Assembly: GCA_025642065.1 (NCBI GenBank)
Contig: JAODUP010000183.1
Span: 124,001 to 188,000, forward strand
Length of the DNA stretch: 64,000 nucleotides
Direction: 5' to 3'
Source: Paralvinella palmiformis
Taxonomy: Eukaryota > Annelida > Polychaeta > Terebellida > Alvinellidae
The notes under the pieces were generated by a model, which was not told the DNA's origin, did not search any database, and saw nothing but the letters and a program-made list of their open reading frames with translations. How positions within the stretch are numbered: position 1 is the first letter of the stretch; each line of letters opens with the position of its first letter. Shown here piece after piece: positions 51,909-63,890 of this stretch. The translations under genes were made by a program, and so were the position numbers.

Positions 51909-53293
51909 TTTTACAGCCATTTTTGTGCATATGTTAGGCTAAATGGACCGAGCGACCTCCAAAGGTAATGAAGCGAAGTCAAAGATGAAACAACGCTCGG
52001 ATATGCCCACGCAGAGGTTCGAACTCATGTGGTAGTGATCTGTTGTCCAACGCGCTACCAACTAAACATCGAAGGCGCCCACGAAGTGCGATGGTTGTAA
52101 CATGGCTTCGGATTATTGTTTACCATTTGATATTTTAAAAATAATTACATTATAAAAGTAATTACTGGTTACAGATTGATGCCCTAAACTCTGCTTAGTT
52201 AAAAGCCTCATATGGGGAGTATTAATCAAGAATATGGCTGCATAGCAAATAAACTATACATTGTTGTACCATTAGTATGGATAACAAACAGATAATGCTC
52301 GTATAACGCCATTAGAATTTCACAAATTGCCATTATTATTGTGACAAATGAACTAAAATTGGCTGTACCACTAGTATAGAAAACAAACAGCTAATGGCCA
52401 TAAAACTCCATTAGAACTTCACAAAGTGGTGTTATTATTGTGACAAATAAACTAAACATAGTTGAACCACTACTATGGATACCAAACAGCTAATAGTCAT
52501 ACAACTCCATTAGAACTTCCCAAAGTACCATTATTATTGTGAAAAATAAAATAAACATGATTGTACCACTAGTATTGAAAACAAACAGCTAATGGACAAA
52601 TAACTCCATTAAAGCTTCAGACGTCATTATTATTCAGTTTCAACACGATCTGCATTTGTTAGTATTATCGATCGTGTAGATTTCGATTTAAGTTTTTGTA
52701 TGGTTCTGATAGGTTCCTATAGAACTTTCCCAGCTTCCCTATGTAACCTTCTAGCCGTAAATATCCCAATCAGTCGCAGTAATCGATTATTCCTCATCCC
52801 AATATTAAGCAGTTTTAATCATTTATTTACTTTCTTAACACCCCCCCCCCTCTAATTGCGAACAAAGTAATTCAATAAATCGATCGATTCTGATCTGTTT
52901 CCAAAACCTACTGAACAACAATTAATGGAAGCGAAATATTTATTTAGGATATTCATAAAAAATCGAGAATGCATCAATCGTTTTTTTTTAATAGAAAGTA
53001 ATTCCTGGACTTTACCTCTACTTACCGAAGCCAAACGTGAATGCCGTTGATAGAGTGGCGATTAGTGAAATCATTGAACTGGAACTATCAAACGTATCGT
53101 AGAACATATCGTAAAACACGCCCGATGAGAAGATGACGCCATAGATCAGCACGTGGCCAAAGAATGACGCCAAAGCGATAATCCAGGCATAAATGCCGTC
53201 GACGTCACTGCGCTTCCGGTTTGGGTAGGCCCCGTTGTTAACGATTCTGGAGCGGCACAATTCTTTTCTTTTGCAGCAAATCAGGGAAGCCAT
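48899..53293 (-). CDS. SLC16-like gene D, four coding exons
   Basis: Predicted 473-aa, 12-TM MFS carrier. Exons (minus): 53293-53026, 51833-51690, 51360-50542, 49089-48899; phase-1 GT-AG introns, 1422 nt, intact. Motifs: DGIYAW (32-37), YFDRWRSVAFG then SGVGIGTF and YPP in TM5, GALMRPP after TM6, NFIGRPSFG in TM8 (Arg kept, Asp changed to Asn as in gene A), GPPVAG before TM11. The loop after TM6 (about 225-250) is longer than in A-C. The ATG at 53293 is chosen by alignment with A-C; the frame is open upstream to 53392, but a cag acceptor separates that stretch. A minus AATAAA lies at 48860-48865, 34 nt past the stop. Exon 3 is clearly more GC-rich than in A-C. Introns 1-3 hold a SINE, a foldback and a hAT-like element. 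Substrate unknown. Confidence 0.92.
50145..50503. mobile_element. Non-autonomous hAT-like element in intron 3 of gene D
   Basis: Ends CAGACATTTGG (50145) and CCCCATGTCTG (50503) form short terminal inverted repeats starting CAG. They are flanked by 8-bp near-duplications GTCACCAC (50137-50144) and GTCATCAC (50504-50511). The interior is rich in GGAATTGGAATT repeats in both orientations. 359 bp, no ORF. The 8-bp duplication and CAG terminus are hAT hallmarks. Confidence 0.75.
51401..51672. repeat. Double foldback in intron 2 of gene D
   Basis: Two adjacent near-perfect inverted repeats. The first has arms 51401-51443 and 51454-51495 (containing 'tcgtgttataatagc' against 'gctattacaacacga'), plus a third partial arm at 51493-51520. 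The second has arms of about 50 nt at 51537-51589 and 51620-51672 ('acagttaatctgtataatca' against its complement). It fills most of the 329-bp intron; in A-C this intron is about 150 bp. Confidence 0.85.
51866..52080 (-). mobile_element. tRNA-derived SINE, family 1, in intron 1 of gene D, with expanded (ATC)n tail
   Basis: Minus-strand head near 52080 (GGGCGCCTTCGATGTTTAG), GTTCGAACCTC B-box, body, and a tail enlarged to about 12 GAT units on the plus strand (51872-51908). The tail appears to have seeded a microsatellite. Confidence 0.87.
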
Positions 53294-53392
53294 TTTTATT
53301 ATGATCGTCTGAAAATAAAGCCAGCATCTATTGTTTGTTTGCAGACAAGCGTCAGTTAACCAAAGCCGGCTAACAAAATAGCATACATCCAA

Positions 53393-53396
<4 letters not shown>

Positions 53397-53455
<59 letters not shown>

Positions 53456-53460
53456 TATAT
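53397..53460. repeat. (TA)n microsatellite
   Basis: About 30 TA units just upstream of gene D exon 1; a short (CATA)n follows at 53482-53504. Confidence 0.95.
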
Positions 53461-53541
53461 ACCAAAACTAATATATGTACATGCATGCATACATACATAC
53501 ATACAAAACTTCTATAACGTCAATATCCTCGAAAAGAATCG

Positions 53542-53992
53542 AGCTCAGTGGCGCACCTAGTACAGGGGTTGGGCAAACTCGTAGTCCAGGTACAATGCAA
53601 AGTTCATCAACAAATGGTCAGATAGAATGGAAACTTAGTAAGGATATGTGAGTCTGAAAATGTGAGTTAAAATGGTGACGGAAAGAAATTATGCTATTTG
53701 ATGACTATAACATGTTCAGGGAGTTAACTCCAAAGAGTAGGGACAGCAACTGAAAAAGCACGAGTCCCAGCATGAGTTTTAACTCTGGGGACAAACAACA
53801 AGTGAAAACCAGATGAACAGAGCTCTCTGGGCTTGGGTGCTAAAGAAAGCATGGAAAATAGATGTGAAGGTCCTCCGGGAGAAAGAGTTTGATAGGCAAT
53901 AGTGGATGTGAGATTAAACAGGGAGCCAGTGATGAGATTTCAGAATTGGGACAGAATGGGAAAACCGAGGAGACCGTGTGACAACCCTAGCT
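53542..53992 (-). mobile_element. CR1-like LINE relic, C-terminal part
   Basis: The minus strand matches 23160-23500 in order: 'tctattttccatgctttct', 'gttttcacttgttgtttgtc'-like, 'ttctttccgtcaccattt' and 'gcccaacccctgtactagg'. Frames are broken. Same family as the relic at 22563-23520. Confidence 0.7.
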
Positions 53993-54193
53993 AAGCAGTT
54001 CTAAACATACTGATATTTTAGAATATCCTTAGATGCAATATAAAAAATCACAATATATAGTAATTATGTTAAATGTTTTGAGCGACTGAAGAGAATATAG
54101 AGATAAACGCTCACGCTTTAACGCACACTGTCAGAACTGCTCTGAATTAAATGCCAATGTCACCAAATTAAACCCGTCTGAGGCCTGCACTAT

Positions 54194-54303
<110 letters not shown>

Positions 54304-54574
54304 CTGATAGGTTTTCAATCCTCTAACTTGCAGCATACGGTACAATTAAATGTCGTCAACAGATTCATCACAAATTCATTTTGTATTACATTCAGGACGA
54401 ACTGTGACAATTTCAACCGGCATTATAATCTATATAATATCCGTTATACTGTGACAGAATAAACTAAACTGACGACAAGAGGTTAAAATAGACGTCTACA
54501 TAAAATAGCTATTAAAAAACTTAACCATGTTTACCATGGGGCTTCTATGTGGTTAATAATAGCCAGTGTGTGTG

Positions 54575-55138
54575 TGTGTGGGGGGGCGTGTTTGACTGTG
54601 CTGTGTTGTCCTCTGCTGTGCCGTGTTTGACTGTGCTGTGTTGTCCTCTGCTGTGCCGTGTTTGACTTTGCTGTGTTGTGCTGTGCTGTGCCGTGTTTGA
54701 CTTGCTGTTGTGCTGTGTTGTGCCGTGTTTGATTGTGTTGTCCTGTGTTGTGCCGTGTTTGACTTGCTGCCCTGTCCTGTGCCGTCCTGTATTGTGCCGT
54801 ATTTGACTGTGCTTGTGCTGTCCTGTGTTGTGCCGTGTTTGACTGTGCTGTCCTGCCCTGTCATGTGCCGTCCGGGTGTTGTGCCGTGTTTGACTTTGCT
54901 GCCATGACCTGTGCCGTCCTGTATTGTGCCGTATTTGACTGTGCTGCCTTGTGCTGTCCTGTGTTGTCCTGTGTTGTGCCGTGTTTGACTGTGCTGTCTT
55001 GTGCTATCCTGTCCTGTGCCGTGTTTGACTGTGCTGTGCCGTGCTGTCCTGTGCCGTGCTGTGTTTTACTGTGTTGTCCCGTGCTGTGGTATGTTGTGCC
55101 GTGTTTGATTCTGCTGTCTCGTGCTGTGCTGTGCTGCA
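54575..55138. repeat. Purine/pyrimidine-skewed minisatellite (TGTGCCGTGTTTGACTG units)
   Basis: About 560 bp of imperfect repeats built from TGTGCCGTGTTTGACTG and CTGTGTTGTCCTGTG modules; unit length varies from about 25 to 45 bp. The plus strand is almost free of A outside the GACT, giving long cysteine-rich and Gln/Thr-rich spurious open frames on the two strands. It starts after GT and G runs at 54567-54586. Confidence 0.9.
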
Positions 55139-56160
55139 GGTTTTTACCATGATCGATTTCGTCATATAACAGCATACTGTTTAATGCGCTCAGGTAGTAA
55201 ACAAATGCCGACTATCAATATCATACACCATCACGAATTATTATGGCACTGCCTTAAGCTAATGCGACGAGTTATTCTAAACCGTAAACAGTAAACACAA
55301 ATCGCAGACGAGACAACCCTAGACAACCTATAACGGACACGAAATGGTTAGATGCAGTGGGAAGATAGAAGGTTGTCTTTAAAGGATTATTTTTATTATT
55401 TGGGACAGCTTTTGGGTTTGGCATTGGTTGATAGATCCAGTGGGTTCAAGTACCCAATGGAAATTTTCTAGGCGCAGAATCGATATGCTTAAACATCCAT
55501 CAACACACACACACACTCACACAGAGAGAGGGGGGGATAGGGGGATTAAGTATCGAAACAGACCAGATATAAACAATACTTACCTGCCTCTAATCATATA
55601 ACATCAACGATCAGCTGATTGTATGCCGTCCCCAAAACGCAACCTTCACTAATCCATTCGTCCTGGAAATAGCAAAACCGAACTCAAAAACACACGACCC
55701 ACTAACCTATATCTATCTACCTATCCAGTTACTGTCTTCTAAGCGCCATTCCCGAGCAATCCAGGGAGTAATATACAGATCGTCGAACCCGGCCGTCAGG
55801 TGAGAGGAGTCTACCAGTCTCTGCCACCAATCATTTTCTATTGGCGATGTTATGATTTGTTAACCCGACTCGCTCTAGCTATGCCTCACACAGGCATAAC
55901 TCAAGCGGATCTGTGGCCAGGTTACAACTACACCGCTCGACAAAAGTTTGGCCACGAACAGTAAAACTGTCGACTGGCAAAAAACAGGTGCGACTGGCTG
56001 ATATAATCAATAGGCCGCGCTACCTGTTTGGATCTAATGGCAGATTGGGTCAGCCGCGTTGTTTGTGTCATCGGGAAGTGGCCATGGCAACAGAATAACT
56101 GATAGAGAAAAGATAATGCCACTGGTCATCTCGCCATGGTTAATTATCCTGACTGTAAAC
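55139..56160. other. Spacer without recognised genes
   Basis: Only a short CA/GA repeat at 55504-55540 stands out. Confidence 0.5.
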
Positions 56161-56163
56161 AAG

Positions 56164-56254
56164 CGTGCGTGTGTGTGTGTCTGTGTGCGTGCTTGCGTGC
56201 ATGTATGTGTGTGTGTGTGCATTCGTGTATGTGTGCGTGTATGTGCGTGGAGGA

Positions 56255-56295
<41 letters not shown>

Positions 56296-56320
56296 CAGCC
56301 ACAAAATGGGGGGGGGGGTT
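56164..56320. repeat. (GT)n and (GA)n microsatellites
   Basis: GT-rich stretch at 56164-56250, GA repeats at 56258-56293 and a G-run at 56308-56317. An (AAT)n tract follows at 56441-56490. Confidence 0.9.
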
Positions 56321-56440
56321 CTAGCTACTACGTTATAAGGAGTGACCCCCCTCGTTGATTCACGGATACTAATAAGTCAACAATAAGATTATCATATTTT
56401 TATAAACAAAATTATATGCAATGTCAGCGATGACCTTAAC

Positions 56441-56490
<50 letters not shown>

Positions 56491-56779
56491 CATCTGTTGC
56501 GCACATAACTGATATATATCTACATTCTTGTGATTGTGTTTTCTGGGTCAGATGTTGACGCGTTTAGAGACGATCTTTCGAGATAGTGAAAACTCTGTAA
56601 TATCACACTACATTACTTACGATTGACGAGCCGCTATAACCATGACGGTATTAAGAGATCGACCGCCGATGGCCTTAACCTGCTATTCCACCGAATGTTT
56701 TAGGATGTAAATAGAACTACCTCTAAGCAGACGATAATAACCGTCCGACTTGACTCCAAGGTCAAGGACGGTTCTTTAG

Positions 56780-56967
56780 CCGATGATTGATGTTTTATGG
56801 CCACTTTTGTGCACGCGGTAGGCTAAATGGGCCGAGCGGCCTCCAAAAGTGATGAAGTGAAGTCAAAGATTAAACACCCTTAGATATGTCCACGCCGAGG
56901 TTCGAAATCAGGTGGTAGTGATCTGTGGTCCAGCGCGCAACCAACTAGACCACGGGGGGCGCCCCCC
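56780..56967 (-). mobile_element. tRNA-derived SINE, family 1
   Basis: Minus-strand copy with head GGGGGGCGCCCCCCGTGGTC, then TAGTTGG, a diverged B-box and complete body to 'aaaacatcaatcatc'. No clear target duplication. Confidence 0.88.
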
Positions 56968-57234
56968 GGTTGTCCAGAAACTGGTTCTACTAATCGTAAA
57001 TTCGAGAAACCATAGGTAAGTATTATCAAACGACAACAGACTGTGACAGTAACGACAACAACAACAACGACAAACAACAATGACAACTACAACAATAGGA
57101 GCAACAATATGATACATGGATAAATAACGTTAACAACAACTCATGAACAAGAAGACGGTATTAATGACGAAAATAATATAATAATAATAATAATAATAAT
57201 AAAGAGAAGCACAACAACAACTGCAGATATCTTC

Positions 57235-57360
57235 ATGGTCTAACTGAGATCAATTCTCGGCCTGGCCATATCTAAAGGGTGTTTCATCTTCCACTTTGAA
57301 ACACCTCTGGGGGTCGCTCGATCCATTTAGCCCACCGTGTACACAAAGAGTAGCCATACA
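57235..57360 (+). mobile_element. Partial family 1 SINE
   Basis: Starts inside the tRNA part ('tggtctaactgagatc', 'aattctcggcctggccatat') and continues through the body ('gggtgtttcatctt', 'ccatttagcccacc'). Confidence 0.65.
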
Positions 57361-57522
57361 ATATGTACATTTCACAACAACAACTCTCCAGCACAAAGCC
57401 AATCCTATCGTCGTCACCAAACAACGAGGAAGAAAACAACGAGTTGTTCAACCGTAAAAAAACCCAATACTGTTCGTCCTTACACCAAAATAAATATAAA
57501 TAAAATTCTGACGAATTGGTGA

Positions 57523-57706
57523 GGGGCGCCTCCGTGCTCTAGCGGTAGCGTGTTGGACCACAGATCACTACCACCCGTGTTCGAATCCCGGCGTGGGCAT
57601 ATCTGAAGGTTGTTTCGTCTTTCACTTCGTCTCATTACCTTTGGAAGTCGCTCGGCCCATTTAGCCTACCTCGTGCACAAAAGTGGCCGTAAAACACCAA
57701 TCATCA
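57523..57706 (+). mobile_element. tRNA-derived SINE, family 1, with 16-bp target duplication
   Basis: Near-consensus copy. Flanks TCTGACGAATTGGTGA (57507-57522) and TCTGACGGATTGGTGA (57707-57722) differ by one base. Confidence 0.92.
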
Positions 57707-57893
57707 TCTGACGGATTGGTGAATGAGTGAGTGTGTGACTGAGTGCGTTTAGCACCACAAACATCGATTTAGCGTCGTCTCCCATTAGCCATAAACAACT
57801 GCACGTATGTTTACCTACAAAATGACCTCTGTTCAGTAGTTCCAGTATACTGACAATAATAAAAATAATCAATATCCTCCTGAAATATTTATT

Positions 57894-57982
57894 TATCTCT
57901 CTATCTTTCTATCTATCGATCTATCTGTCTGTCTGTCTGTCTCTGTCTGTCTGTCTGTCTATCTGTCTGTCTGGCTGGCTGT
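57894..57982. repeat. (TCTA)n/(TCTG)n microsatellite
   Basis: Mixed tetranucleotides CTAT, CTGT and CTGG. (GT)n at 58282-58318 and (GA)n at 58358-58386 follow. Confidence 0.9.
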
Positions 57983-58285
57983 CTACACATCCATACTTAA
58001 TTTTGGCCATTGTACGGCGTTCTTAGAAATACAGTTCTCTAACATTGATATCAGCGAAGGAATGGTGTGGGCTCAGTAATTAAATAATTAATATCATTAT
58101 CTTAGTCACTTACCTGTAACGTTCTGGCTGATATGCTGATATGATTTATTTTTTTCATTCAACGAAGTATAATCATAACCATCTCATCATCTCGTCAGTA
58201 TTGTTGATGGTAAAGGACAAAGAATAATGCTGGGATGGCTAGTAATATATCACCAGTGCTGCTTAATTGTGGGGAGGGTATTTGT

Positions 58286-58321
<36 letters not shown>

Positions 58322-59108
58322 TTATGAATATATAATGAATATCGAATAAATATCGCGCGCGAGAGAGAGAGAGAGTGAGAGAGAGATAATTAACATATCG
58401 TCAATTAAAAGTATAATTTATTTTTCAATTGACATCACCTTTGTCATCATAAAAAAATGCAACGGTATCATCATCTCGTTTGTTCCCACACGACCGTCGG
58501 TCACTAACTGGTAATATATTCCTGTCATTAGATGATAAATTTCACGAGTATCACTCATCTCTGTCATCTCTCCCTCTCTCTCTCTGTTTACCATGGGTAT
58601 GCCCTCTTGGTATGCCATAAACGGTAACAGCTGGCCTATGCCTATATATATACAGCGTAATGTATCAATGCATCTTGCTGATACAGTTCTAGTATCACCA
58701 CCAGCCATGTTTTGGGGGCCGATAGAATTGATATTTGATGGTAGCGATAAAATGAACATATTAATATATAGGCCTGCGGTGATGGCCTCGTGGTTAGCAC
58801 AGCCGCCATCCCCACCTAATAAAGGTTGGTCTAAAGATTTAATTTTGACATTTCCATGAAATTTAGCAGCGAAATATCGCACGCAGTGAAATATTAGGCG
58901 AGACAGCTGTATCCAATTTCCGATGATCATATACAAAAATACATCTTTCTATCAAAAACAGAATAATTTATTAATAATACGTTGGTCCTTTGCCTCAGAT
59001 AGAACGCCTGATGTTCACTAATCCTGTAACTACTTTAATCCAGTATCCGCACAGTTTTAAGAATGACACATCCTTCGTCTTAATAAATTAATAAAAGCTG
59101 TGACCACT

Positions 59109-59455
59109 GATGGGTGGGTGGGTGGGTGGGTGGGTGGGTGGGTGAGTGAGTGAGTGAGTGAGTGAGTGAGTGAGTGAGTGAGTGAGTGAGTGAGTGAGTG
59201 AGTGAGTGAGTGAGTGAGTGAGTGAGTGAGTGAGTGAGTGAGTGAGTGAGTGAGTGAGTTGTAGTGGTGGATGGGAGTAGTGAGTGAGATGGAAAGGTAG
59301 TGACTGAAAATGGTTGGAAAAAAAAAAAAAAATGGAAATGAAAGTAGTGGTGGGAGTGAAAAATGAAAGTGGAGTGGTGGTGGTGGTGGGTGGGGTGGTG
59401 GTGGTGGGTGGTGGTGGTGGTGAGTGAGTGAGTGAGTGAGTGAGTGAGTGAGTTT
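59109..59455. repeat. (GGGT)n/(GAGT)n tandem array with G-rich block
   Basis: GGGT units at 59111-59142, about 28 GAGT units at 59142-59258, a G/A-rich degenerate stretch, GGT-rich repeats at 59375-59420 and a second GAGT run at 59421-59453. The strong purine-strand bias makes long spurious minus frames. Confidence 0.95.
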
Positions 59456-61430
59456 CTTTAACCACATCGCTGGTCACACATGTTTCCCACAGCGAAGGAT
59501 ATATTATTTTCCGCGACATTTCCAGAACCTTTCCGGGACAAAATTACCATTTTCCAGGACAAAGTATACAAGATTTAAAGGTAATAAATCAATATACGTG
59601 CGAAAAAGCATACCATATTGATTCAGTGCATGACCGATTATTAACATTTTTATGGTACAACTTCCTCCTTACCCCTCCCTTCTAGCTGTTTGGTCCACCC
59701 ACCTTTATTTAAATTTTAGCTAACATTGGATATCAAGACTATGTACCTGTACGTTTTCTTCTATAATATTTATTCCATGACATTTGTAGGACATTTCCTG
59801 ATTTTATCAAATTCAAGGAAAATCAATTTGTTATTTTCCAGGTTTTCCAGGACCTGTGACTGGCGGTTTACTGGAGGTTTACAGTACAATATGCCCTGTG
59901 ACTACTATACTGTCGGAATACCAATTCGTTCTCATGAAATTCCGATATTATTATATAACGTTAAAATTACATAGAACAAACATCGCCTCACCTACTAATA
60001 GACCTTGCCAACTGATTTTCGCGGGCTTTTACACTTCGGGTCACCGCCGGGTACAGCCCCGAACAGCGGAGGCGGAGTTTCATAGTTTTCAATGTAGGCC
60101 GGATTCTTGTTCTGAACATCTCGGTTTGAACAACCATCTACTGCGTAATAGAATTGGAATTCAGATAGGAAAATACTTCAAGTGATCGATTAGTTTCTTG
60201 TTGTTCAGCATATTCCATTATTAAATGTTGTTATTGTCAACAAAGTGAAAGAATTAGAGTAAATATTTCTTTATAGCGAAGGCCGCTAGTATCGGTTATC
60301 GCTTGAAAATTGAAATGGCGACAGAGGGGGTTTGTTTACATTTTAAAATCAACTCATGGTTCGCCTTAATTCACGAGAAATAATACCCAAATGCAATATA
60401 TCAATGCCGGATTATTGCTCTATCAATCAAGATTTTTGTGTAACACAATACGTCTCCGATGAGTATTTTCGATCCAAATAGCACACCCGTTTGTTAATTA
60501 GAATTATGCCATCTATCATTCTATGCCGGTGCATTATAACTGACATGCGCAGGAGCCATGAGTCTGCTGCTAGATGATGGCGAACCATTTTAGGTCAATG
60601 TGGCGATCGTTCTACACGGAAAATGACCATAAATAAAACAAATCGTTGAAGATATCGCTGAATTTTCCTGGTAAAGTGATAATATTACAACTGTCATGTC
60701 CATTTTCGATATTATTATAAATGGCCAAAGGTGTGTATTGAAGAAACACTATGGGAAAGCCACTGCCTATACATAAACTTTCGTTATCAATACGGCAATC
60801 CGTTTGTACACGGGAAATGTGTTTTGCGAACTACCAGACAGAACTTCCAATTTAATCTATTTTGTTTACTAAATCAGTCTTCTTTGAATGGAAATATACT
60901 AAATATAACTTTATCTTTCATATTCCTTTACTGACTGTTGGAATCGTGGAGTATTATCACCGGCAATGATCTTTAAAATATACAAACAAATCTCGCGTGC
61001 ACACTGAAAAGGAACGGGGATCTAGACTCTGGGATTAACGGGTCGTGTTTACGACCCGATTGTAGTAGTTCTAAATCATGCCATATGGAAAACAAATGTT
61101 AAAAACTAAAATTTTCGGAATACGCTTGAGAGAAATGATAAATACGTACGTACGTTGCATAATTATCGTAGACAATGTGTATACCTACAAAACAAACTCT
61201 CCGCGAACTCTCAACCGGGTGCATACACGAGAAACCGTTGCGACAGACAACTGTAAATAAACGTCTAGTTTGTGTTATCACGAAAATCATGAATTTCCAC
61301 AATGCTTAGTAATTAAGTTACAGAAGGCAGTATCGGCAGTGTGCCGTTTTGTTGTGATACATTGCATAAACCTGCGTAGTAATTTATTACCCATTTTGTC
61401 ACTGTTGAGAACTGCACCGGACGTCGGAAC
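59456..61430. other. Gene-poor stretch
   Basis: No domain-bearing frame. 59510-59860 has recurring 'tttccaggac'-type words that could be an old repeat. A hairpin 'cgggtcgtgtttacgacccg' lies at 61039-61058. Confidence 0.45.
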
Positions 61431-61617
61431 ACCAGAGCGCATAGCCTGAAGCTAGTGAAGCACTGCTCAAGATCAAGTTTGGGGAAAAATATATTGAGTC
61501 AGAGTGACAAACGATTGGAACGGGTTACCAGCGCACGTAGAAAGCAGTCCCACCTTAAATACAATCAAGTCCCGATTGCACAAACATTGGACTAGGGAGC
61601 GTTACAATTTGTCGTGA
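61431..61617 (+). mobile_element. LINE relic, extreme C-terminus of RT ORF
   Basis: Reads TRAHSLKLVKHCSRSSLGKN and, after one frameshift near 61490, VTNDWNGLPAHVESSP, TIKSRLHKHW and a stop at 61615-61617. This is the conserved C-terminal tail of many non-LTR polyproteins. Only this end is left. Confidence 0.7.
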
Positions 61618-62227
61618 TACGTTTATTAAGAAATATCTTACATAGAAAATGTAATGTTGTCAATCCATAGCAGTCCACAATTAATTATATCGAGGACTTA
61701 ATGTTGGTATTTAGAATTGTAACGGACCGGAAACAGTTTAGAGAATAAAGCAGATGGTCAAGATTGTATCTGTGATTTATTAATAATATACTTGATGACA
61801 ATCTACAAACATCACAGAAAACAAGACTTGACCGGAGTTATTAACAGGCTGTACCATCTCTACTCTGTATATCTGGTATCAAGGTATTCATAGCTATCCC
61901 AGTTTTACCTTCATAGGCCTTTCCCGTGTATGGTGGATTCTGCTGTCACGATATGCTGTACAAATCATAACGTTCCGTGCTTACAAAATAATTATATTCC
62001 GGTCGAAATAGTTATATATCGTAATCATAACAACACACAGGAGCAGTAACAATTTAAAAAACAGCAGTAGTAATTACAGTAATTTAAATTAAATAAAGTT
62101 TTTTACAAGTAAGAAACGTTCAAATGTACTCTACAGATAAATTACACAATAACAACTTACAGAAAACATTTAGATATCTAAAGAAATTATAGATTACAAT
62201 TAAAAGTTATGCAAATATACGGTAAAG

Positions 62228-62273
<46 letters not shown>

Positions 62274-62368
62274 CAATTTCTAGATGAACTATTAATAAAA
62301 ATACAATAAATAAAATAGCAAGTTCTACACATTTCAATAAAACAAGACAATATAGCATTATAATATTT

Positions 62369-62403
<35 letters not shown>

Positions 62404-63765
62404 CACATCTTAATTATATACGATAATTAGGTTCTATAATAATACTTATATACATCGTTTATCTATATATTTAAAGAATATATATAGAAAGAAATATACG
62501 TTCACACACAGATACTGTTGGGTTCTTATTAAGTTGTAAACAACATCACCCAAACAAGGGGAAATGTACTAAAATAAGTAAAAACCATATACTACACTCC
62601 TACTCAGTGCGTGTGTGTATCGCGGCACATAGATTAATTATAACTATGCATATAAACTAATTTTGTTTTTAAATTTATTTATAAACTTATTATTATGCAT
62701 ATTAATTGTGTACATCACCATAATACGCTATTTAGTGTTTCTTTCTGATATTCATCTTTTACAACATACACCAGAGTAAAAATAAATTCTAAAACGTCTA
62801 CCGATAAGTGGTAATGAATAAACCTATTTGTATTGAATAACTTTTGAATTTGCGCTATTTCAGACTGTTAACGTGACAAATAAACTTTATGTTTATCGCA
62901 GCATTAACGAGAAAATTTCAAGATGTGTCACAATCCGTGTGTAAGTGATAGTAATGAACGGAGCTGATTTCGGGCAATAACGAAATGTTCAGTTATTACG
63001 GAAACACCAATGCGCATGTGTTGAATATTTTGACAGTTCACCCAAAACATATTCTTTATTTGTTGTTGTTCAAAACTACGAGGCTACCGTGCGACAAATA
63101 AGGATGCCGAATTAGGGTGAGTTAATGCACAGTGTTTTGTTTTAATACACAGAAAGTGTAGTTTTATTCTAGCCGATGGTTCTATACAGTAATCACAAAT
63201 CGTTCATCTGTTTCTATCCAACTTGGATTCCAAGACCAAGTACTGTTCAAGTAGTGAGTAAAATAGATCTAGATTACTCTGTTGTTAGTAGTTAGACTCC
63301 AGTGACAGTGAGAGAACATTCAGTATTTTTTAAGAATAAGTTTTTAAATCGTAATATCGATAGCCGGTTTAGTAAATAGGAAAAAAACAGCTATTATCAT
63401 TTTATTTACAGCCTTCTGTCCTGATATTTAATTTAGGTTTATGCCTTTTATAATGATGTGTCATAACTTGTCAGAAAGTCATATCATATAGCTTTACCTT
63501 TGGAGTAAAGTGTAAACTGGGCAGTTTTTCGACAATTTAGTTTAGTTTGAGAGTACATCAAATACCAAAGAATGAGATTTTTGCCCAAAATTATAATATC
63601 AGCATGAATATCATAAAATATACACTACTATGATAACTATCACATTAAGAGTGTATGATACCAGCCTGGTAACCAGGGTAACTAGTAACTACCATCACCA
63701 TGTTGTACCATTTCTGTAAACAATATATTATTAATGGAGTTTTAAATCAGCCCGTTTTTCTTCAT
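61618..63765. other. AT-rich spacer
   Basis: (TA)n at 62229-62268 and 62371-62399; no gene or transposon recognised. Confidence 0.5.
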
Positions 63766-63890
63766 GAGCTCCAGTTGTCTAATGATTAAACGTGTTGTAC
63801 TTAGAAGTCTTAGTGCCAAAGTATATATTTAGCCTAACCTTCAAGGTGTCACAGGTTCAGTGCAACAGAGAGGTTGAAATTTTGTGGTGA
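63766..63890 (+). mobile_element. Degraded family 2 SINE
   Basis: 'gagctccagttgtctaatg' then 'attaaacg', 'gtgtcacaggttcagtgcaa' and 'gaggttgaaattttg' follow the order of the copies at 29259 and 33913. Confidence 0.5.

Noticed and set aside
53294..53392. Upstream in-frame start extending gene D by 33 codons
   Set aside because: The stretch contains a cag acceptor in the position shared by A-C, and the paralogues align from the ATG at 53293.
54553..55175. Cysteine-rich (plus) and Gln/Thr-rich (minus) frames
   Set aside because: They translate the minisatellite; both strands are open only because of repeat composition.
58785..58830. Possible tRNA-like head 'gatggcctcgtggttagcac'
   Set aside because: No B box or body follows; too short to call a SINE.
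58418..58936. 172-codon minus open frame
   Set aside because: No recognisable domain, no splice context or paralogue, composition like the surrounding repeat-rich DNA; I treat it as chance.
59057..59519. Two long minus frames rich in Ser-Leu-Thr-His and Pro
   Set aside because: They translate the GAGT/GGGT array in two frames.
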